64,000 bases of DNA from Clostridium niameyense (GTDB lineage: Bacteria > Bacillota > Clostridia > Clostridiales > Clostridiaceae). The DNA lies in the NCBI RefSeq assembly GCF_001243045.1, contig NZ_LN849007.1, positions 1,268,989-1,332,988 on the forward strand, written 5' to 3'. The translations under genes were made by a program, and so were the position numbers. Shown here in pieces: positions 10,880-21,305 of this stretch. Below the pieces are notes generated by a model, which worked only from the letters and a program-made list of their open reading frames with translations, made no database searches and had not been told where the DNA came from. Every line of letters starts with the position of its first letter. Within the stretch, counting starts at the first letter, position 1.

Positions 10880-11722
10880 ATGATACAATTAGGCAAAATA
10901 CAAAAATTAGAAATTATAAGAGATACTTCTATAGGGGTATATTTAAACTCTAAGGAAGACAAGAGTGAAGATGATATTTTACTACCTCAAAAATATGTTC
11001 CGGAAAATGCTAAGGTTGGAGATGAAATAGAGGTATTTGTTTATAGGGATTCAGAAGATAGATTAATATCAACTATTAGAAAGCCTAAAATAACGTTAGG
11101 AGAAATAAAACCATTAAAAGTAATTTCAAAAACAAGAATGGGTGCTTTTTTAGATTGGGGATTGGAAAAAGATTTATTTTTACCTTTTAAAGAGCAAATT
11201 AATGAAGTAAATATAGGTGAAGAATATTTAGTTTATTTATATATAGATAAGACTAATAGGCTTTGTTGTAGTATGAAAATTTATAAAATGTTAAAAAGTG
11301 ATTCACCTTATAAACTAAATGATAAAGTTTCAGGAATTATATATGAAATAAAGAAGTATTATGGAGCTTTTGTGGCAGTAGATTATAAATATCATGGACT
11401 AATACCTACTAATGAATTATACGGAGATTTTAAATGCGGAGATGAAATAGAAGCTAGAGTAACTCATGTAAAGGAAGATGGAAAATTAGACTTAAGTTTA
11501 AGAGGAAAAGCATATATACAAATGGATAAAGATGCGGAGATAATTTTACATAAGTTAAAAGAAAATGGTGGTTTTATTAATTTAAACGATAAAAGTAATC
11601 CAGATGATATAAAAACTCAGTTAAATATAAGCAAGAATGCATTTAAAAGAGCTGTAGGAAGACTTTTAAAAAATGGAGAAATTAGTTTTATTGAAGAAGG
11701 TATTAAATTAATAAATAAATAG
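10880..11722 (+). CDS. cvfB: S1-domain RNA-binding protein, CvfB family
   Basis: A 280-residue protein matching CvfB/YitL: three S1-like OB folds (about 1-65, 70-140, 145-215, with GAFLDWGLEKDLFLP and GAFVAVDYKYHGLIP) and a C-terminal winged helix (about 220-280, ISKNAFKRAVGRLLKNGEI). S. aureus CvfB binds RNA and affects virulence gene expression. The start has AGGAAGG 6 bases ahead. A terminator follows at 11736. It is downstream of CheV without an intervening terminator, so partial cotranscription is possible. Confidence 0.87.
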   Translation: MIQLGKIQKLEIIRDTSIGVYLNSKEDKSEDDILLPQKYVPENAKVGDEIEVFVYRDSEDRLISTIRKPKITLGEIKPLKVISKTRMGAFLDWGLEKDLFLPFKEQINEVNIGEEYLVYLYIDKTNRLCCSMKIYKMLKSDSPYKLNDKVSGIIYEIKKYYGAFVAVDYKYHGLIPTNELYGDFKCGDEIEARVTHVKEDGKLDLSLRGKAYIQMDKDAEIILHKLKENGGFINLNDKSNPDDIKTQLNISKNAFKRAVGRLLKNGEISFIEEGIKLINK

Positions 11723-11735
11723 TTATGCATGAGAG

Positions 11736-11777
11736 GATATATATTGATTTGAAATATTCAATATATATCTTTATTTT
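11736..11777 (+). terminator. terminator after cvfB
   Basis: GATATATATTGA / TCAATATATATC stem followed by TTTATTTT. Confidence 0.8.
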
Positions 11778-11871
11778 GTAAAATTTTATATAGAATAAAA
11801 GAAATGGTATCTATTAAGGATTATATTATTCTTACGATAATATAGAATAAAACAATATTTTTATTAGGGAG

Positions 11872-14800
11872 GTGTCGACTATAATTAGGAAAAAGGTTTT
11901 CGCCATATTTTTTACTATAAGCTTAAGTTCTATAGGATTGTTCAATTTAAATCCAGTACAAGCTGCTCCAAAAAATTATAAAACTAAATATAATGTTTCT
12001 ATAAATAAAGTATGGAAAATTAATTTTTCAAAAGAAGTAGATGAAACTTCAATAAAAGATAATATAAAAGTACTAGATAGTTTAGGACAAGAAGTTCCTA
12101 TAAATATATCTTTAGATGTAGATAAAAGATGTGTTAAAGTTGCCTTAAAAAATGGTACATATAATGGAATTCACTATAATGGAAAGTATAGTAAAGACCA
12201 AAAATATACTTTGCTTGTAAGTAATGGATTAATGTCAAAAGCAAATAAAAATGAAAAGCCAAAGAAACTTTATAGTGAAGTTAAAATGGATTTTAAAACT
12301 GAAGGAAATAATCCTTATCCAGGACTTCCTATAGAGGATGGAATAGTTGTAATTGGAGATAAGGCTTATTCAGTTGGATATCTTTCAACTCATTCAAATC
12401 TTGCTAATGAAATATTTGCTGGAGGAAATTATGTTGTATCCTATGTAAGTGAGGAATATGGAGAAAAGATAAAACAAATACTCGGAGATAATAAGTCCAA
12501 GGGTAATGTAGAAAAAAGTAAAGAAATAACCTATTATTCTTCTGATGGTAACCAATATAAATATGAATATAACGATAGTGTAGGAGAATATAGATTACTT
12601 CTTCCAAGGATTTATGTTGATGTTGTTCCAGGAAGTGCTAAGGGAGTTATTAGTTTAAGTGTAAAGGATATAAAGGCTGTTCCAGGAGCCAAATATTTTA
12701 AAGTAGGAAATAGCAATACTATTAAAAAAATAGGAGATACCATTATATACACTATTACTAATCCTTTAGAAAAAATAACAATCTTATCTTCTGATGAAAC
12801 TCCATTAGCTAATGCATTAGTGGAAGTTGGTTTACCTAATTCAACCTATTATAGTGTAAATACTTTAAATAAGACTTTAGGAAATACATCAGGAAATATA
12901 AGTAATAATGGTTGTGCTGCTATAGATTCTAATCTTTATGTGTATTATGTTAATACAGCAGATAAATCATCTCTTTATAGAAAAGATTTGTCTGGTAAAA
13001 TGGATTTCCAAATAGGATTAGACAAGCCTCAATATATAAACATAATGGGGGATTGGATTTACTATAGTAACTATAATGAAAATGGGAAAATATATAAAGT
13101 TAAAAAGGATGGAACTCAAAATCAAAAACTTTGTGATGATACTGCAACTTATTTAACTGTATGTAATAACGTAATATACTATAGTAATGGTTCAGATAAA
13201 GGAAAGCTTTATAAAATAAATACAGATGGAACCATGGATGGAAGTACCATAAATAAAGATCCGTCAGGAAAAGTTCATGGAGTACCTGTAGTTTCTGATT
13301 ATGGAAATTATAATAAAGCTTATGATGAAGCACATTTTATAAATGTAGTAGGAGATTGGATTTACTATAGTAATTTCTCAGATGGTCATAAAATATATGC
13401 AGTAAATAAAGATGGTACTATGAGAAGAAAAGTAAATGAGGAATGGTCTGATGCTATACAAATAGTGGATGGTTGGGCATATTATTGTTCAGGAGAAGGT
13501 ATTATAAAGAAAGTTAGAACTGATGGTTCTTCTAATATAATACCTATAAAAGGAACTACAAGAAAAGTAGATAAAGCTTATCATTTAAATATAGTAGACA
13601 ATTGGATTTACTATAGTAATGCAGAGGACAATGGAAAACTTTATAAAATCAGTATAAATGGTACTGGTGAAAAGAAAAAACTTTGTGATGTAAAAGCAGA
13701 TTATATAAATATTGTAGGAGATATTATTTATATAACTAGTGGAAGTAGAACTTATACCCTACCACTTAATAAAGAAGGAGTATCTCCTGAATTAGTAACT
13801 AAAACAGTTATGGATAATAATATATCTAAATCTGACGACTTAGATATAACAGTAGATTATAAAGATTCAGATAAAACTTTAACTCAAATTGAAGCAAAAT
13901 ATCTTCCAGGTAAAGTAGCTGTATTTATGAAAGATGATACAGTGCAACAACTTACTGTAGATTGGGATATTAAGAATAAAAAATCTAATGGACAAGGTAT
14001 TTATACCTATCAAGGAACAGTTCTAGGCTATGGTAAAAAAATAAAATGTACTTTAACAATACCTTCAGAAATGTTAAATGCCAATAGTATAATAGAAGTA
14101 TATAATAACGGTCCTAAAAATGGTTCTGTTATAGTAAGGGAAAGAAATTTTGGAAATTCACCTAAAGATTTAGAAGATAAAGCTAAATTAAAGGGAGCCA
14201 AAAGAGTAGAAATAGGAGATATTATAAAAGTATATGGAAGTCCAAAAGCAGGAGAAAAACCTTTAGGACAAGTAACAGTAAATGCTAATAACGCTAATTC
14301 TCCTTTAGTTAAAGGTCTTGATTTAGATATGTATGGAAGGAGTTTCTGGATAACTATAACAAGAAAAAATAAAGCAGAAAGTAAGGCTACCGAGGTAAGA
14401 CAGTTAGGTAGTGCTGTTATAACAGGGGATGTTTTGGATCCAGATGGGAAAGCTTTAGGTGTAGATGGAAGAGACTTTGAAATAAGAGGTTGGAACAACC
14501 CATCCATAAGAAATGATGGTTTTATATCTGATACTACAGAAATATCTTCTAAAATCCTTAAAAAGATTTACATAGTTCCGGGAAATGGAAAAGTAAATAT
14601 GGAGAATATGGGGGTTAAACCTGTAGGAACTACAAAGGGAAATTATTGGACAGGTACTAATGCCAGAGATTTATTAACTGGATATGATCTTTTGATGACA
14701 GACAGTTTAGGAAACAGATTAAAAGAAGGAAACTATAGCTTATTTGTAGTTACAGCCTATGAAGGAAAAGCAGAAGAAGATATAACTAATTATGGTTCTC

Positions 14801-16260
14801 CATTAGTTGAAGGTTTAACTGCAAGCATTCCTAAAAATATGAAAGCAACAGAGGAAAAGCTTCCTAGACAACCAAGCGTAAGTAAGCAGTATGTAAAATC
14901 TGGAGATGGTATAAAAATTCAACAATTACAACCAGGAGAAGAAGCATTTATAGCTCCAGAAACTTGCAGTTATATATCCTATGATTTAGATAATAGAGAA
15001 TATAAATCACATGATAATGTGTTCTTTAAAGGAGAAACTAGAGATAATTCTAATAGTGGAAGACCATATATAGAACAAGGTTTCCAAGAAGGTCTTAGAG
15101 ATGGAAATATAGTTCCTAGAACAGTTAAAAACGGAAGATATAAAGTTTATATAGTAAATGATATAGGTGGATCTAAGGAATCTTCTGGTGAAATTATTGT
15201 AGACAATATAAAGCCTGTAGTTACTATTCAAAATGTAGTAACTAATATTAAGGAAGTTCCTGTAAAGGGTCCTGATGGAACACCTACTGGAGCGATAGAC
15301 AGAGTAGAAGATTCTATAACAATATCTGGTGAAGCTAAAGATAATGAAGATAGAATAACAACCTATATTGTACCAGCTGGTACTGCAGCACAGGAAAATA
15401 TTATAAAATCTTCAGCTATTCAAAAATCAGGAAATAGATTTAACTTTAATATAAAAATTACAGATACAAATAAGGATCAAAAAGAAAAATATTATACAGT
15501 ATATGCTATAGATGAAGCAGGAAACATAAGTAACTTTAAAGAATTGGATAGAGCTAAGAGTATATTTGCTTCGTCCACTATGTCTGTAAATATGGATACA
15601 ATACAATTAGGTAAAGACATAGTTAGATCTAAACTTGAGGGAAGAATAAAATATCAACCAAGAGATTTAAGTGCGATAGGTGGATATTATGAGATTACTG
15701 TAGAGGGTAAAAAATATAGATTAGATAATGATACATTAAGAAAACTTGGAACACCTTCTATAGATAATTTTATAAGTTCATTATCTCAAGCAAAGGAAAT
15801 GATTAGTGTAGGTACAGAATGGAAACCTAAACCTAATGGATCTATATTAAAAGATATGGTGAGTATATATAAAGTAAATGATAGAGTATGTATAGAAAAA
15901 CCTGATGATAAAGAAATAAAAGTAGAAGATAAAACTAGTGGTGAATTAATAAGTAGTATGTTAGGTTTAAATAAAATTGCTACAGCTACAGGAGAGGCAG
16001 CTAAATCTCAAAAATATCAAATTAATGTATCCGGAGCGCAAGTAGATAAAGAATGTAATTTAGGAGTTTGCTTAGCTGGTGAATATTTTGAAATTAAACT
16101 TGCTGTTGGTGATAGACCAAATGATGTAGCTAAGAAAATAAGTGAAAAAATTAGAGTACCAGGATACAAGATAGAATACCGAAGCAATACTATCTTATTA
16201 ACTAGAGATCAGGTAGGAGCCGTAATACCTGAATTTAAAATAACTACTTTTGATTATTAA
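11872..16260 (+). CDS. giant secreted protein with SbsA-like Ig domain and DUF5050 repeats
   Basis: About 1,460 residues. A basic N-terminus, hydrophobic core and VQAA site (about residues 28-31) form a signal peptide. Next comes an SbsA/Ig-like domain (about 37-145, KVWKINFSKEVD), an uncharacterised stretch, then DUF5050-type beta repeats (about 340-630), each containing DWIYYSN followed by KIYKV and DGT. A bacterial Ig-like domain (about 665-730, VDW...GQGIYTYQGTV) and more beta-rich segments follow. No LPXTG, SLH or cell-wall-binding repeats are seen. Start is uncertain: GTG 11872 overlaps AGGGAGG, whereas ATA at 11881 has ideal spacing. A surface or matrix adhesin role is inference. The downstream gene is a domain-sharing relative. 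Confidence 0.75.
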   Translation: MSTIIRKKVFAIFFTISLSSIGLFNLNPVQAAPKNYKTKYNVSINKVWKINFSKEVDETSIKDNIKVLDSLGQEVPINISLDVDKRCVKVALKNGTYNGIHYNGKYSKDQKYTLLVSNGLMSKANKNEKPKKLYSEVKMDFKTEGNNPYPGLPIEDGIVVIGDKAYSVGYLSTHSNLANEIFAGGNYVVSYVSEEYGEKIKQILGDNKSKGNVEKSKEITYYSSDGNQYKYEYNDSVGEYRLLLPRIYVDVVPGSAKGVISLSVKDIKAVPGAKYFKVGNSNTIKKIGDTIIYTITNPLEKITILSSDETPLANALVEVGLPNSTYYSVNTLNKTLGNTSGNISNNGCAAIDSNLYVYYVNTADKSSLYRKDLSGKMDFQIGLDKPQYINIMGDWIYYSNYNENGKIYKVKKDGTQNQKLCDDTATYLTVCNNVIYYSNGSDKGKLYKINTDGTMDGSTINKDPSGKVHGVPVVSDYGNYNKAYDEAHFINVVGDWIYYSNFSDGHKIYAVNKDGTMRRKVNEEWSDAIQIVDGWAYYCSGEGIIKKVRTDGSSNIIPIKGTTRKVDKAYHLNIVDNWIYYSNAEDNGKLYKISINGTGEKKKLCDVKADYINIVGDIIYITSGSRTYTLPLNKEGVSPELVTKTVMDNNISKSDDLDITVDYKDSDKTLTQIEAKYLPGKVAVFMKDDTVQQLTVDWDIKNKKSNGQGIYTYQGTVLGYGKKIKCTLTIPSEMLNANSIIEVYNNGPKNGSVIVRERNFGNSPKDLEDKAKLKGAKRVEIGDIIKVYGSPKAGEKPLGQVTVNANNANSPLVKGLDLDMYGRSFWITITRKNKAESKATEVRQLGSAVITGDVLDPDGKALGVDGRDFEIRGWNNPSIRNDGFISDTTEISSKILKKIYIVPGNGKVNMENMGVKPVGTTKGNYWTGTNARDLLTGYDLLMTDSLGNRLKEGNYSLFVVTAYEGKAEEDITNYGSPLVEGLTASIPKNMKATEEKLPRQPSVSKQYVKSGDGIKIQQLQPGEEAFIAPETCSYISYDLDNREYKSHDNVFFKGETRDNSNSGRPYIEQGFQEGLRDGNIVPRTVKNGRYKVYIVNDIGGSKESSGEIIVDNIKPVVTIQNVVTNIKEVPVKGPDGTPTGAIDRVEDSITISGEAKDNEDRITTYIVPAGTAAQENIIKSSAIQKSGNRFNFNIKITDTNKDQKEKYYTVYAIDEAGNISNFKELDRAKSIFASSTMSVNMDTIQLGKDIVRSKLEGRIKYQPRDLSAIGGYYEITVEGKKYRLDNDTLRKLGTPSIDNFISSLSQAKEMISVGTEWKPKPNGSILKDMVSIYKVNDRVCIEKPDDKEIKVEDKTSGELISSMLGLNKIATATGEAAKSQKYQINVSGAQVDKECNLGVCLAGEYFEIKLAVGDRPNDVAKKISEKIRVPGYKIEYRSNTILLTRDQVGAVIPEFKITTFDY
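11881..11883 (+). other. possible non-canonical ATA start codon of the giant secreted protein
   Basis: AGGGAGG at 11866-11872 leaves no spacer to the GTG at 11872-11874 but 8 bases to ATA at 11881. Starting there gives a normal signal peptide beginning with IRKKVF. ATA could be a mutated ATG. Confidence 0.45.
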
Positions 16261-16262
16261 TA

Positions 16263-16291
16263 AAAGAAGGACATTAATTTGTCCTTCTTTC
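16263..16291 (+). terminator. terminator between the two giant genes
   Basis: AAAGAAGGAC / GTCCTTCTTT stem with a 8-base loop; the T tail is short. Confidence 0.75.
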
Positions 16292-16386
16292 ATTAATAAT
16301 ATGATCTATAAAAAACGTAAAAAATTACGAGAATTATAACAGAAAAGTTATTTATATATTTTATCTATAATTAGAGGAGGCACAAA

Positions 16387-19300
16387 ATGAATAAAAAAGT
16401 AATTATTCCATTAGTTATAGGAGCTTGTATTGCTTTTTCTCCTGTAAATGTAAAAGCAGAAGATTATTACAAATGGAATATGAAGGTCACAGGAGAAAAA
16501 AATAAGATTTGGACAGTAAAATTTTCTAAAAAACTCAATAATGATCTAAGAAATTTAGAAGACAAAATATATATAAAGGACTCTGAAGGAAACAAACTAA
16601 ATTGTAGAGTAAATTTGAAAGATGATAAAAAAACTTTAGAAGTATTACCACCAAATACAGGTTATAATTTAGATAAAACTTATTATCTTTACATAGATAA
16701 AGAAATTTCTTCAGAAAGAAAAGAAAGATTAGAAGACAGTATTAAGATGGATTTTTATATTGATAAAAAAGTGACTTTTAAAGATGAAAATTTAGAAAGA
16801 ATAATTAGAGAAGACTTAAATAAACCTTCCGGGGATATCTTTATAAAAGATATTTCTAAAGCTAAAATTGTTTATTTAGATGCTTCAAATAAAGATATTA
16901 AAGATCTATCTGGAATAGAATATTTAACAGATTTAAAAAAACTTAAATTAAATGATAATAAAATAGATGATATATCTAAAATTTCTGATTTAAAGTCACT
17001 AAAATATTTAGATTTAAAAAATAATAATATTAAAGATTTTAAAGCTTTAAAGGATTCAACTAAGTTAGAAACTTTATATTTAAAAGGTAATAAAACAGAA
17101 GATTATAATCCAATAGAAGGCTATTATTATAAAATAAAAGATAAGGATTTTAGCTTATATGATGATGTAAAAATTAAGTTTGAAGATAAAAATTTAGAAA
17201 AAGAAGTAAGAAAAGCTGCTATAGAATATGGAAAGGATAAAGATAGACCTATAGGAGATTTATATAATTTAAAATATACAGATGTACAAGGTATTAAAAA
17301 GCTAGATCTTCATAATAAAGGTATAAAAAGTATTAAGGGATTAGAATATTTACAAGATTTAGAGGAACTAGATTTATCTAATAATGAGTTAAGTAATATT
17401 GATACTTTAAAAGAGTTTTCAAAACTTAAAAAGGTTGATTTGTCAAAGAACAAAATTAAAGATATATCAGTTTTTCATAAATTAAACAATGTAGAATATT
17501 TGAATTTAAGTGAAAATGCTATTGAAGATATATCTCCATTAAGAAATTTAAAAAATATTAATTATTTAGATTTAAGACATAACAAAGTATATTATATAGA
17601 TTCTTTAAAAAATAAATATAATTTAGAACATTTATTTTTAGCACAAAATAATATAATTGATTTTAGTCCTTTAGCTACTTTAAATCATTTAAAAGATTTA
17701 TATATATCAAATAATATAAGTGATGATTTTAATTACACAAAGGAATATTATCATAATATTATAAATAAAGACTTTACTTTAAATAATCCTATAGTTTTTG
17801 AGGATAAAGATTTTGAGAATTTGGTAAGAAAAGAAATAAATAAGCCCTCAAATCCTATATATGAAAAAGATATGGAAAATATAAAAAAATTAGATTTGTA
17901 TCATGCTCATATTCATAAGATAGGAGGAATTGAAAGTTTCAAATCACTTGAAAGTTTAAACTTAAAAGGTACTGATATTGATGATGTATCTCCATTAAAA
18001 GCTTTAAAGAATTTAAAAGATGTAAATTTATCTAATACAAAGGTAAAAGATATAAGCCCACTAAAAAACAGTACAAGCATTAAGATATTAAATATAAATG
18101 AAACTAATGTTTCCAACATTCAATCTGCTGAATTTATGAAGTCATTAGAAAAACTTTATTTAGTTAATACTAAGATAACTAGTATTAAACCTATAACTAA
18201 TTTGAATAAAATAACGGAACTTGATATATCTAAATGTGATATTGAATTTAATGATGAATATAAAAATTCAATAAAAAGTCTTAATAACTTAACAAAACTT
18301 AATATATCTAACAATCCTAAAGTGGATGATTGTTCATTTATAAAAGACTTAACTAATTTGGTTTATTTAGATATGAAAAATACTAATATTAATAATATAG
18401 ATAATTTAGGTAATTTATCAAAATTAGAATACTTAAATATATCTAATACTAAAGTTACTAATACAAAGATTATTAAAAATTTTCCAAAGCTAAGAAAAAT
18501 TGATACTACAGGATGTAACATAAACAATGGTGAATTGGATAAAGATCATAATAAGTTAGTAGTATTCCAGGATAAAGTTTTAGAAAAAGAAATCAGGGAT
18601 TTAATAGATAAACCTTCTGAGTCTATATATGAAAAAGATCTTTTAGGTATAACTAAATTGGAACTTTCAAATAGACATATAAAAAATATTGAAGGATTAG
18701 ATTCTTTAAGGAATTTAACTTATTTAGATTTATCAGATAATGAAATTATAGATATAAAACCTATAGGAGCTATAAATAAATTAGATAAGTTAATTATTCA
18801 TAATAATAAAGTAGAAAGTATAAAACCACTTGAAGATTTAAATAATTTAAAGGAATTAGATTTATCTAATAACAACATAGGAGAAATAACAATTTTATAT
18901 AATCTAACTTCTTTGGAAAGATTGGATTTATCTAATAATAATATAGTAAATATAAAGAGCTTAGCATCTCTTATTAATTTAAAATATTTATCATTATATA
19001 ATAATAAGGTTCAAGAGGGTATAGAGGATGGATTAAGTAGATTGTATAATCTTACAGAAATGTATCTAAAAAATAGCGGCATAGCCAATTTTAATGCAAC
19101 TGGTGCATATTATAATAATTTAGCTAAAAAAGATTTTACTATACCTGAGGATTTTATAGTATTTGAAGATAAGAACAAAAGTGATTTTGCCAAAATAATT
19201 AGAAGTGTTATAGGTAAGAAAGAGGATACTAATGTATATAAAAGTGACTTGGATAAAATAACAGAATTAGATTTAAGTAAAAATGAACTTCAAAGAATAG

Positions 19301-20931
19301 ATAACGCTTTAAGGAGTAAATTAAACAGTAAAGTAATTAGCGATTTAGAAGGAATACAATATTTATCTAATTTAACTTCTCTTAAAATAAGTGGTGATGG
19401 AAATAGATTGGGGAATATATCCAATTTAATACCTCTTAAGAAGTTAATTAAACTAGATATGGAAAACATAAATGTAGAAGGAGATTTAACAAAAATTAAA
19501 TATCTAACTAACCTAGAGTACTTAAAATTAAATAACATGGGTATAAGGGATATAGAATTTATATCTTATCTTACAAAACTAAAAGAGCTGGATTTATCAA
19601 AGAATCAATTAAAAAATCTAAATCCAATAGGTGATTTAAATAAATTAAATAAGCTATACGTTGTGAATAATAATATATACAATGTAGAAGCCTTAGAGAA
19701 ACTTATAAATTTAAATACATTAGACTTAATAGATAATAATAATTTAGATAATATTTATCCTTTAAAATCATTAATAAATTTAAAGAGTTTAAATCTGCCA
19801 TCAAGTGTTAAGGATTATACACCTACAACTAAATATTACTATAATCTTATATATAAGAACTTTGAACTTAAAAATAACAATGTAGTAGTTATAAAAAATA
19901 TAAAAGATATAGATAAAGAAGTTAATAAGGGTGATAAATTCTCCCTACCAAACTATGTACAAGGTGTTATGAGTGATAATTCAAAAGAAGATTTTAAAGT
20001 AAATTGGGATAAAAAAGATGTAGATACATCTAAAGAGGGGGTATACATTTTTACAGGTAATGTAGATGGATATGGTAAAAAAGTGAAATTAACATTAACT
20101 GTTAATGGATACATCCCAGAAGGTATGGGAAATTCTTTAGGCAACATAATAAATGGTGCATTAACAGCTAAAGATGATAATTATATATACTATATAAACA
20201 AAGAATATGACAATAAGATATACAAAAATAAGATAAATGGAGCAGAAGATTCACTACTTTCTACAGATAATGCAAAATACTTAAATTGCTATGGAAATTA
20301 TATATACTATATAAGTAGTGGGAATATATGCAGAATAAAAAAAGATGGTGGTTCTGTAGAAAAAATATTAAATTGTGATGCTTCCAATATGATAATTTAT
20401 AATAATTGGATATACTTTTTCGATAAGAGTAAACCTGGTATATACAAAATAAAAACAGATAAAACAGGCTATGAAGCTATAATAAGTGGTGGTCAATGGA
20501 GAATAGATAGTGAATTTGTATTATCTGGAGATAATATATATTACGGAAATTACAGCGATGGAAACTGTATATATAAAATTAAAATCGATGGATCAGGCAA
20601 AGTAAAATTAAATAACATTGAAAGTAAACACATGATTATAGTGGGGAAATGGATATACTATGTTTCCAATGGAAATATATATAAGATGAAAACTGATGGT
20701 AGTTTAAATACATTACTATATAAAGGCAATGTAGTAACTTTAAATGTAGATGATTCCTATGTATATTACACAGATGGAAATAAAGATAATTTCTTATATA
20801 GAATAGATATAAACGGTGATAATAACACTTTAATCCTTAAAAAAAGCGTTACTTTTTTAAACATATTAGGTAATAATATTTATTATATTTCCAATAATGA
20901 ACCTAATAAATTAAAAACAATAAATAAATAA
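16387..20931 (+). CDS. giant secreted leucine-rich-repeat protein with DUF5050 C-terminus
   Basis: 1,514 residues. Signal peptide to about 24 (VNVKAE). An SbsA/Ig-like domain (about 27-130, KIWTVKFSKKL) matches the upstream giant. From about 136 to 1170 there are roughly five blocks, each opening with FEDKxLE...R and a KPS..IYEKDL-type segment, followed by 22-residue leucine-rich repeats of internalin type (LxxLxxLDLSxNxIxDI). An Ig-like domain follows (about 1182-1240, VNWDKKDVDTSKEGVY), then DUF5050-type repeats (about 1255-1510, YIYYI, KIYKN). No wall anchor is visible. Such proteins bind other proteins or host ligands; the ligand here is unknown. RBS GAGGAGG precedes the ATG. Confidence 0.85.
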   Translation: MNKKVIIPLVIGACIAFSPVNVKAEDYYKWNMKVTGEKNKIWTVKFSKKLNNDLRNLEDKIYIKDSEGNKLNCRVNLKDDKKTLEVLPPNTGYNLDKTYYLYIDKEISSERKERLEDSIKMDFYIDKKVTFKDENLERIIREDLNKPSGDIFIKDISKAKIVYLDASNKDIKDLSGIEYLTDLKKLKLNDNKIDDISKISDLKSLKYLDLKNNNIKDFKALKDSTKLETLYLKGNKTEDYNPIEGYYYKIKDKDFSLYDDVKIKFEDKNLEKEVRKAAIEYGKDKDRPIGDLYNLKYTDVQGIKKLDLHNKGIKSIKGLEYLQDLEELDLSNNELSNIDTLKEFSKLKKVDLSKNKIKDISVFHKLNNVEYLNLSENAIEDISPLRNLKNINYLDLRHNKVYYIDSLKNKYNLEHLFLAQNNIIDFSPLATLNHLKDLYISNNISDDFNYTKEYYHNIINKDFTLNNPIVFEDKDFENLVRKEINKPSNPIYEKDMENIKKLDLYHAHIHKIGGIESFKSLESLNLKGTDIDDVSPLKALKNLKDVNLSNTKVKDISPLKNSTSIKILNINETNVSNIQSAEFMKSLEKLYLVNTKITSIKPITNLNKITELDISKCDIEFNDEYKNSIKSLNNLTKLNISNNPKVDDCSFIKDLTNLVYLDMKNTNINNIDNLGNLSKLEYLNISNTKVTNTKIIKNFPKLRKIDTTGCNINNGELDKDHNKLVVFQDKVLEKEIRDLIDKPSESIYEKDLLGITKLELSNRHIKNIEGLDSLRNLTYLDLSDNEIIDIKPIGAINKLDKLIIHNNKVESIKPLEDLNNLKELDLSNNNIGEITILYNLTSLERLDLSNNNIVNIKSLASLINLKYLSLYNNKVQEGIEDGLSRLYNLTEMYLKNSGIANFNATGAYYNNLAKKDFTIPEDFIVFEDKNKSDFAKIIRSVIGKKEDTNVYKSDLDKITELDLSKNELQRIDNALRSKLNSKVISDLEGIQYLSNLTSLKISGDGNRLGNISNLIPLKKLIKLDMENINVEGDLTKIKYLTNLEYLKLNNMGIRDIEFISYLTKLKELDLSKNQLKNLNPIGDLNKLNKLYVVNNNIYNVEALEKLINLNTLDLIDNNNLDNIYPLKSLINLKSLNLPSSVKDYTPTTKYYYNLIYKNFELKNNNVVVIKNIKDIDKEVNKGDKFSLPNYVQGVMSDNSKEDFKVNWDKKDVDTSKEGVYIFTGNVDGYGKKVKLTLTVNGYIPEGMGNSLGNIINGALTAKDDNYIYYINKEYDNKIYKNKINGAEDSLLSTDNAKYLNCYGNYIYYISSGNICRIKKDGGSVEKILNCDASNMIIYNNWIYFFDKSKPGIYKIKTDKTGYEAIISGGQWRIDSEFVLSGDNIYYGNYSDGNCIYKIKIDGSGKVKLNNIESKHMIIVGKWIYYVSNGNIYKMKTDGSLNTLLYKGNVVTLNVDDSYVYYTDGNKDNFLYRIDINGDNNTLILKKSVTFLNILGNNIYYISNNEPNKLKTINK

Positions 20932-20941
20932 ATAACTTATT

Positions 20942-20988
20942 AAAATAAATATCTACTAAGTTAGTTGGTAGATATTTATTTTTTTATT
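20942..20988 (+). terminator. terminator after the LRR protein
   Basis: AAATAAATATCTAC / GTAGATATTTATTT stem with an 11-base loop and a T run. Confidence 0.85.
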
Positions 20989-21161
20989 AGAAAATATAAA
21001 TGCAATAGTCAAAGCTAAGGAATAAATAAAAACATTCTGTAACAAAATAATGTTATAGAGTATTTTGTTAATTATTTTCCTTAGTTTACTTAAGTATTAT
21101 TATGTTAATATAAACAAATGTAAACTAACTAAAAAAATAAATACATAATAAAAAAACTCAA

Positions 21162-21190
21162 CTGACAAATTTAGTAAATAATGCTATAAT
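21162..21190 (+). promoter_or_regulatory. strong sigma-A promoter for the GGDEF-EAL gene
   Basis: CTGACA (21162-21167) and TATAAT (21185-21190) with a 17-base spacer. The start site would be near 21197, giving a leader of about 110 bases before the ATG at 21306. Confidence 0.7.
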
Positions 21191-21247
21191 ATATTTACTA
21201 ATAAATGTATTTTTTCAGAATATATTATTAATACAAATACTGTAAAC

Positions 21248-21284
21248 AAGGGACGGTTTAATAAAAATTATTAACCGTCCTTTT
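21248..21284 (+). promoter_or_regulatory. leader hairpin, attenuator-like, before the GGDEF-EAL gene
   Basis: GGACGGTT (21251-21258) pairs perfectly with AACCGTCC (21273-21280), extended by AT pairs, and is followed by TTTT. It lies inside the leader between promoter and RBS, so it would act as an intrinsic terminator unless prevented. No known riboswitch consensus is seen upstream of it. Confidence 0.55.
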
Positions 21285-21305
21285 AAAATAAAAAGGAGAA
21301 ACTTA

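Noticed and set aside
16790-19830. CRISPR-like repetitive DNA
   Set aside because: The periodicity is the 22-residue leucine-rich repeat of a protein; units are not identical and there are no spacers.
21190-21305. Cyclic-di-GMP riboswitch in front of the GGDEF-EAL gene
   Set aside because: No GEMM consensus is present; only the terminator-like hairpin can be supported.
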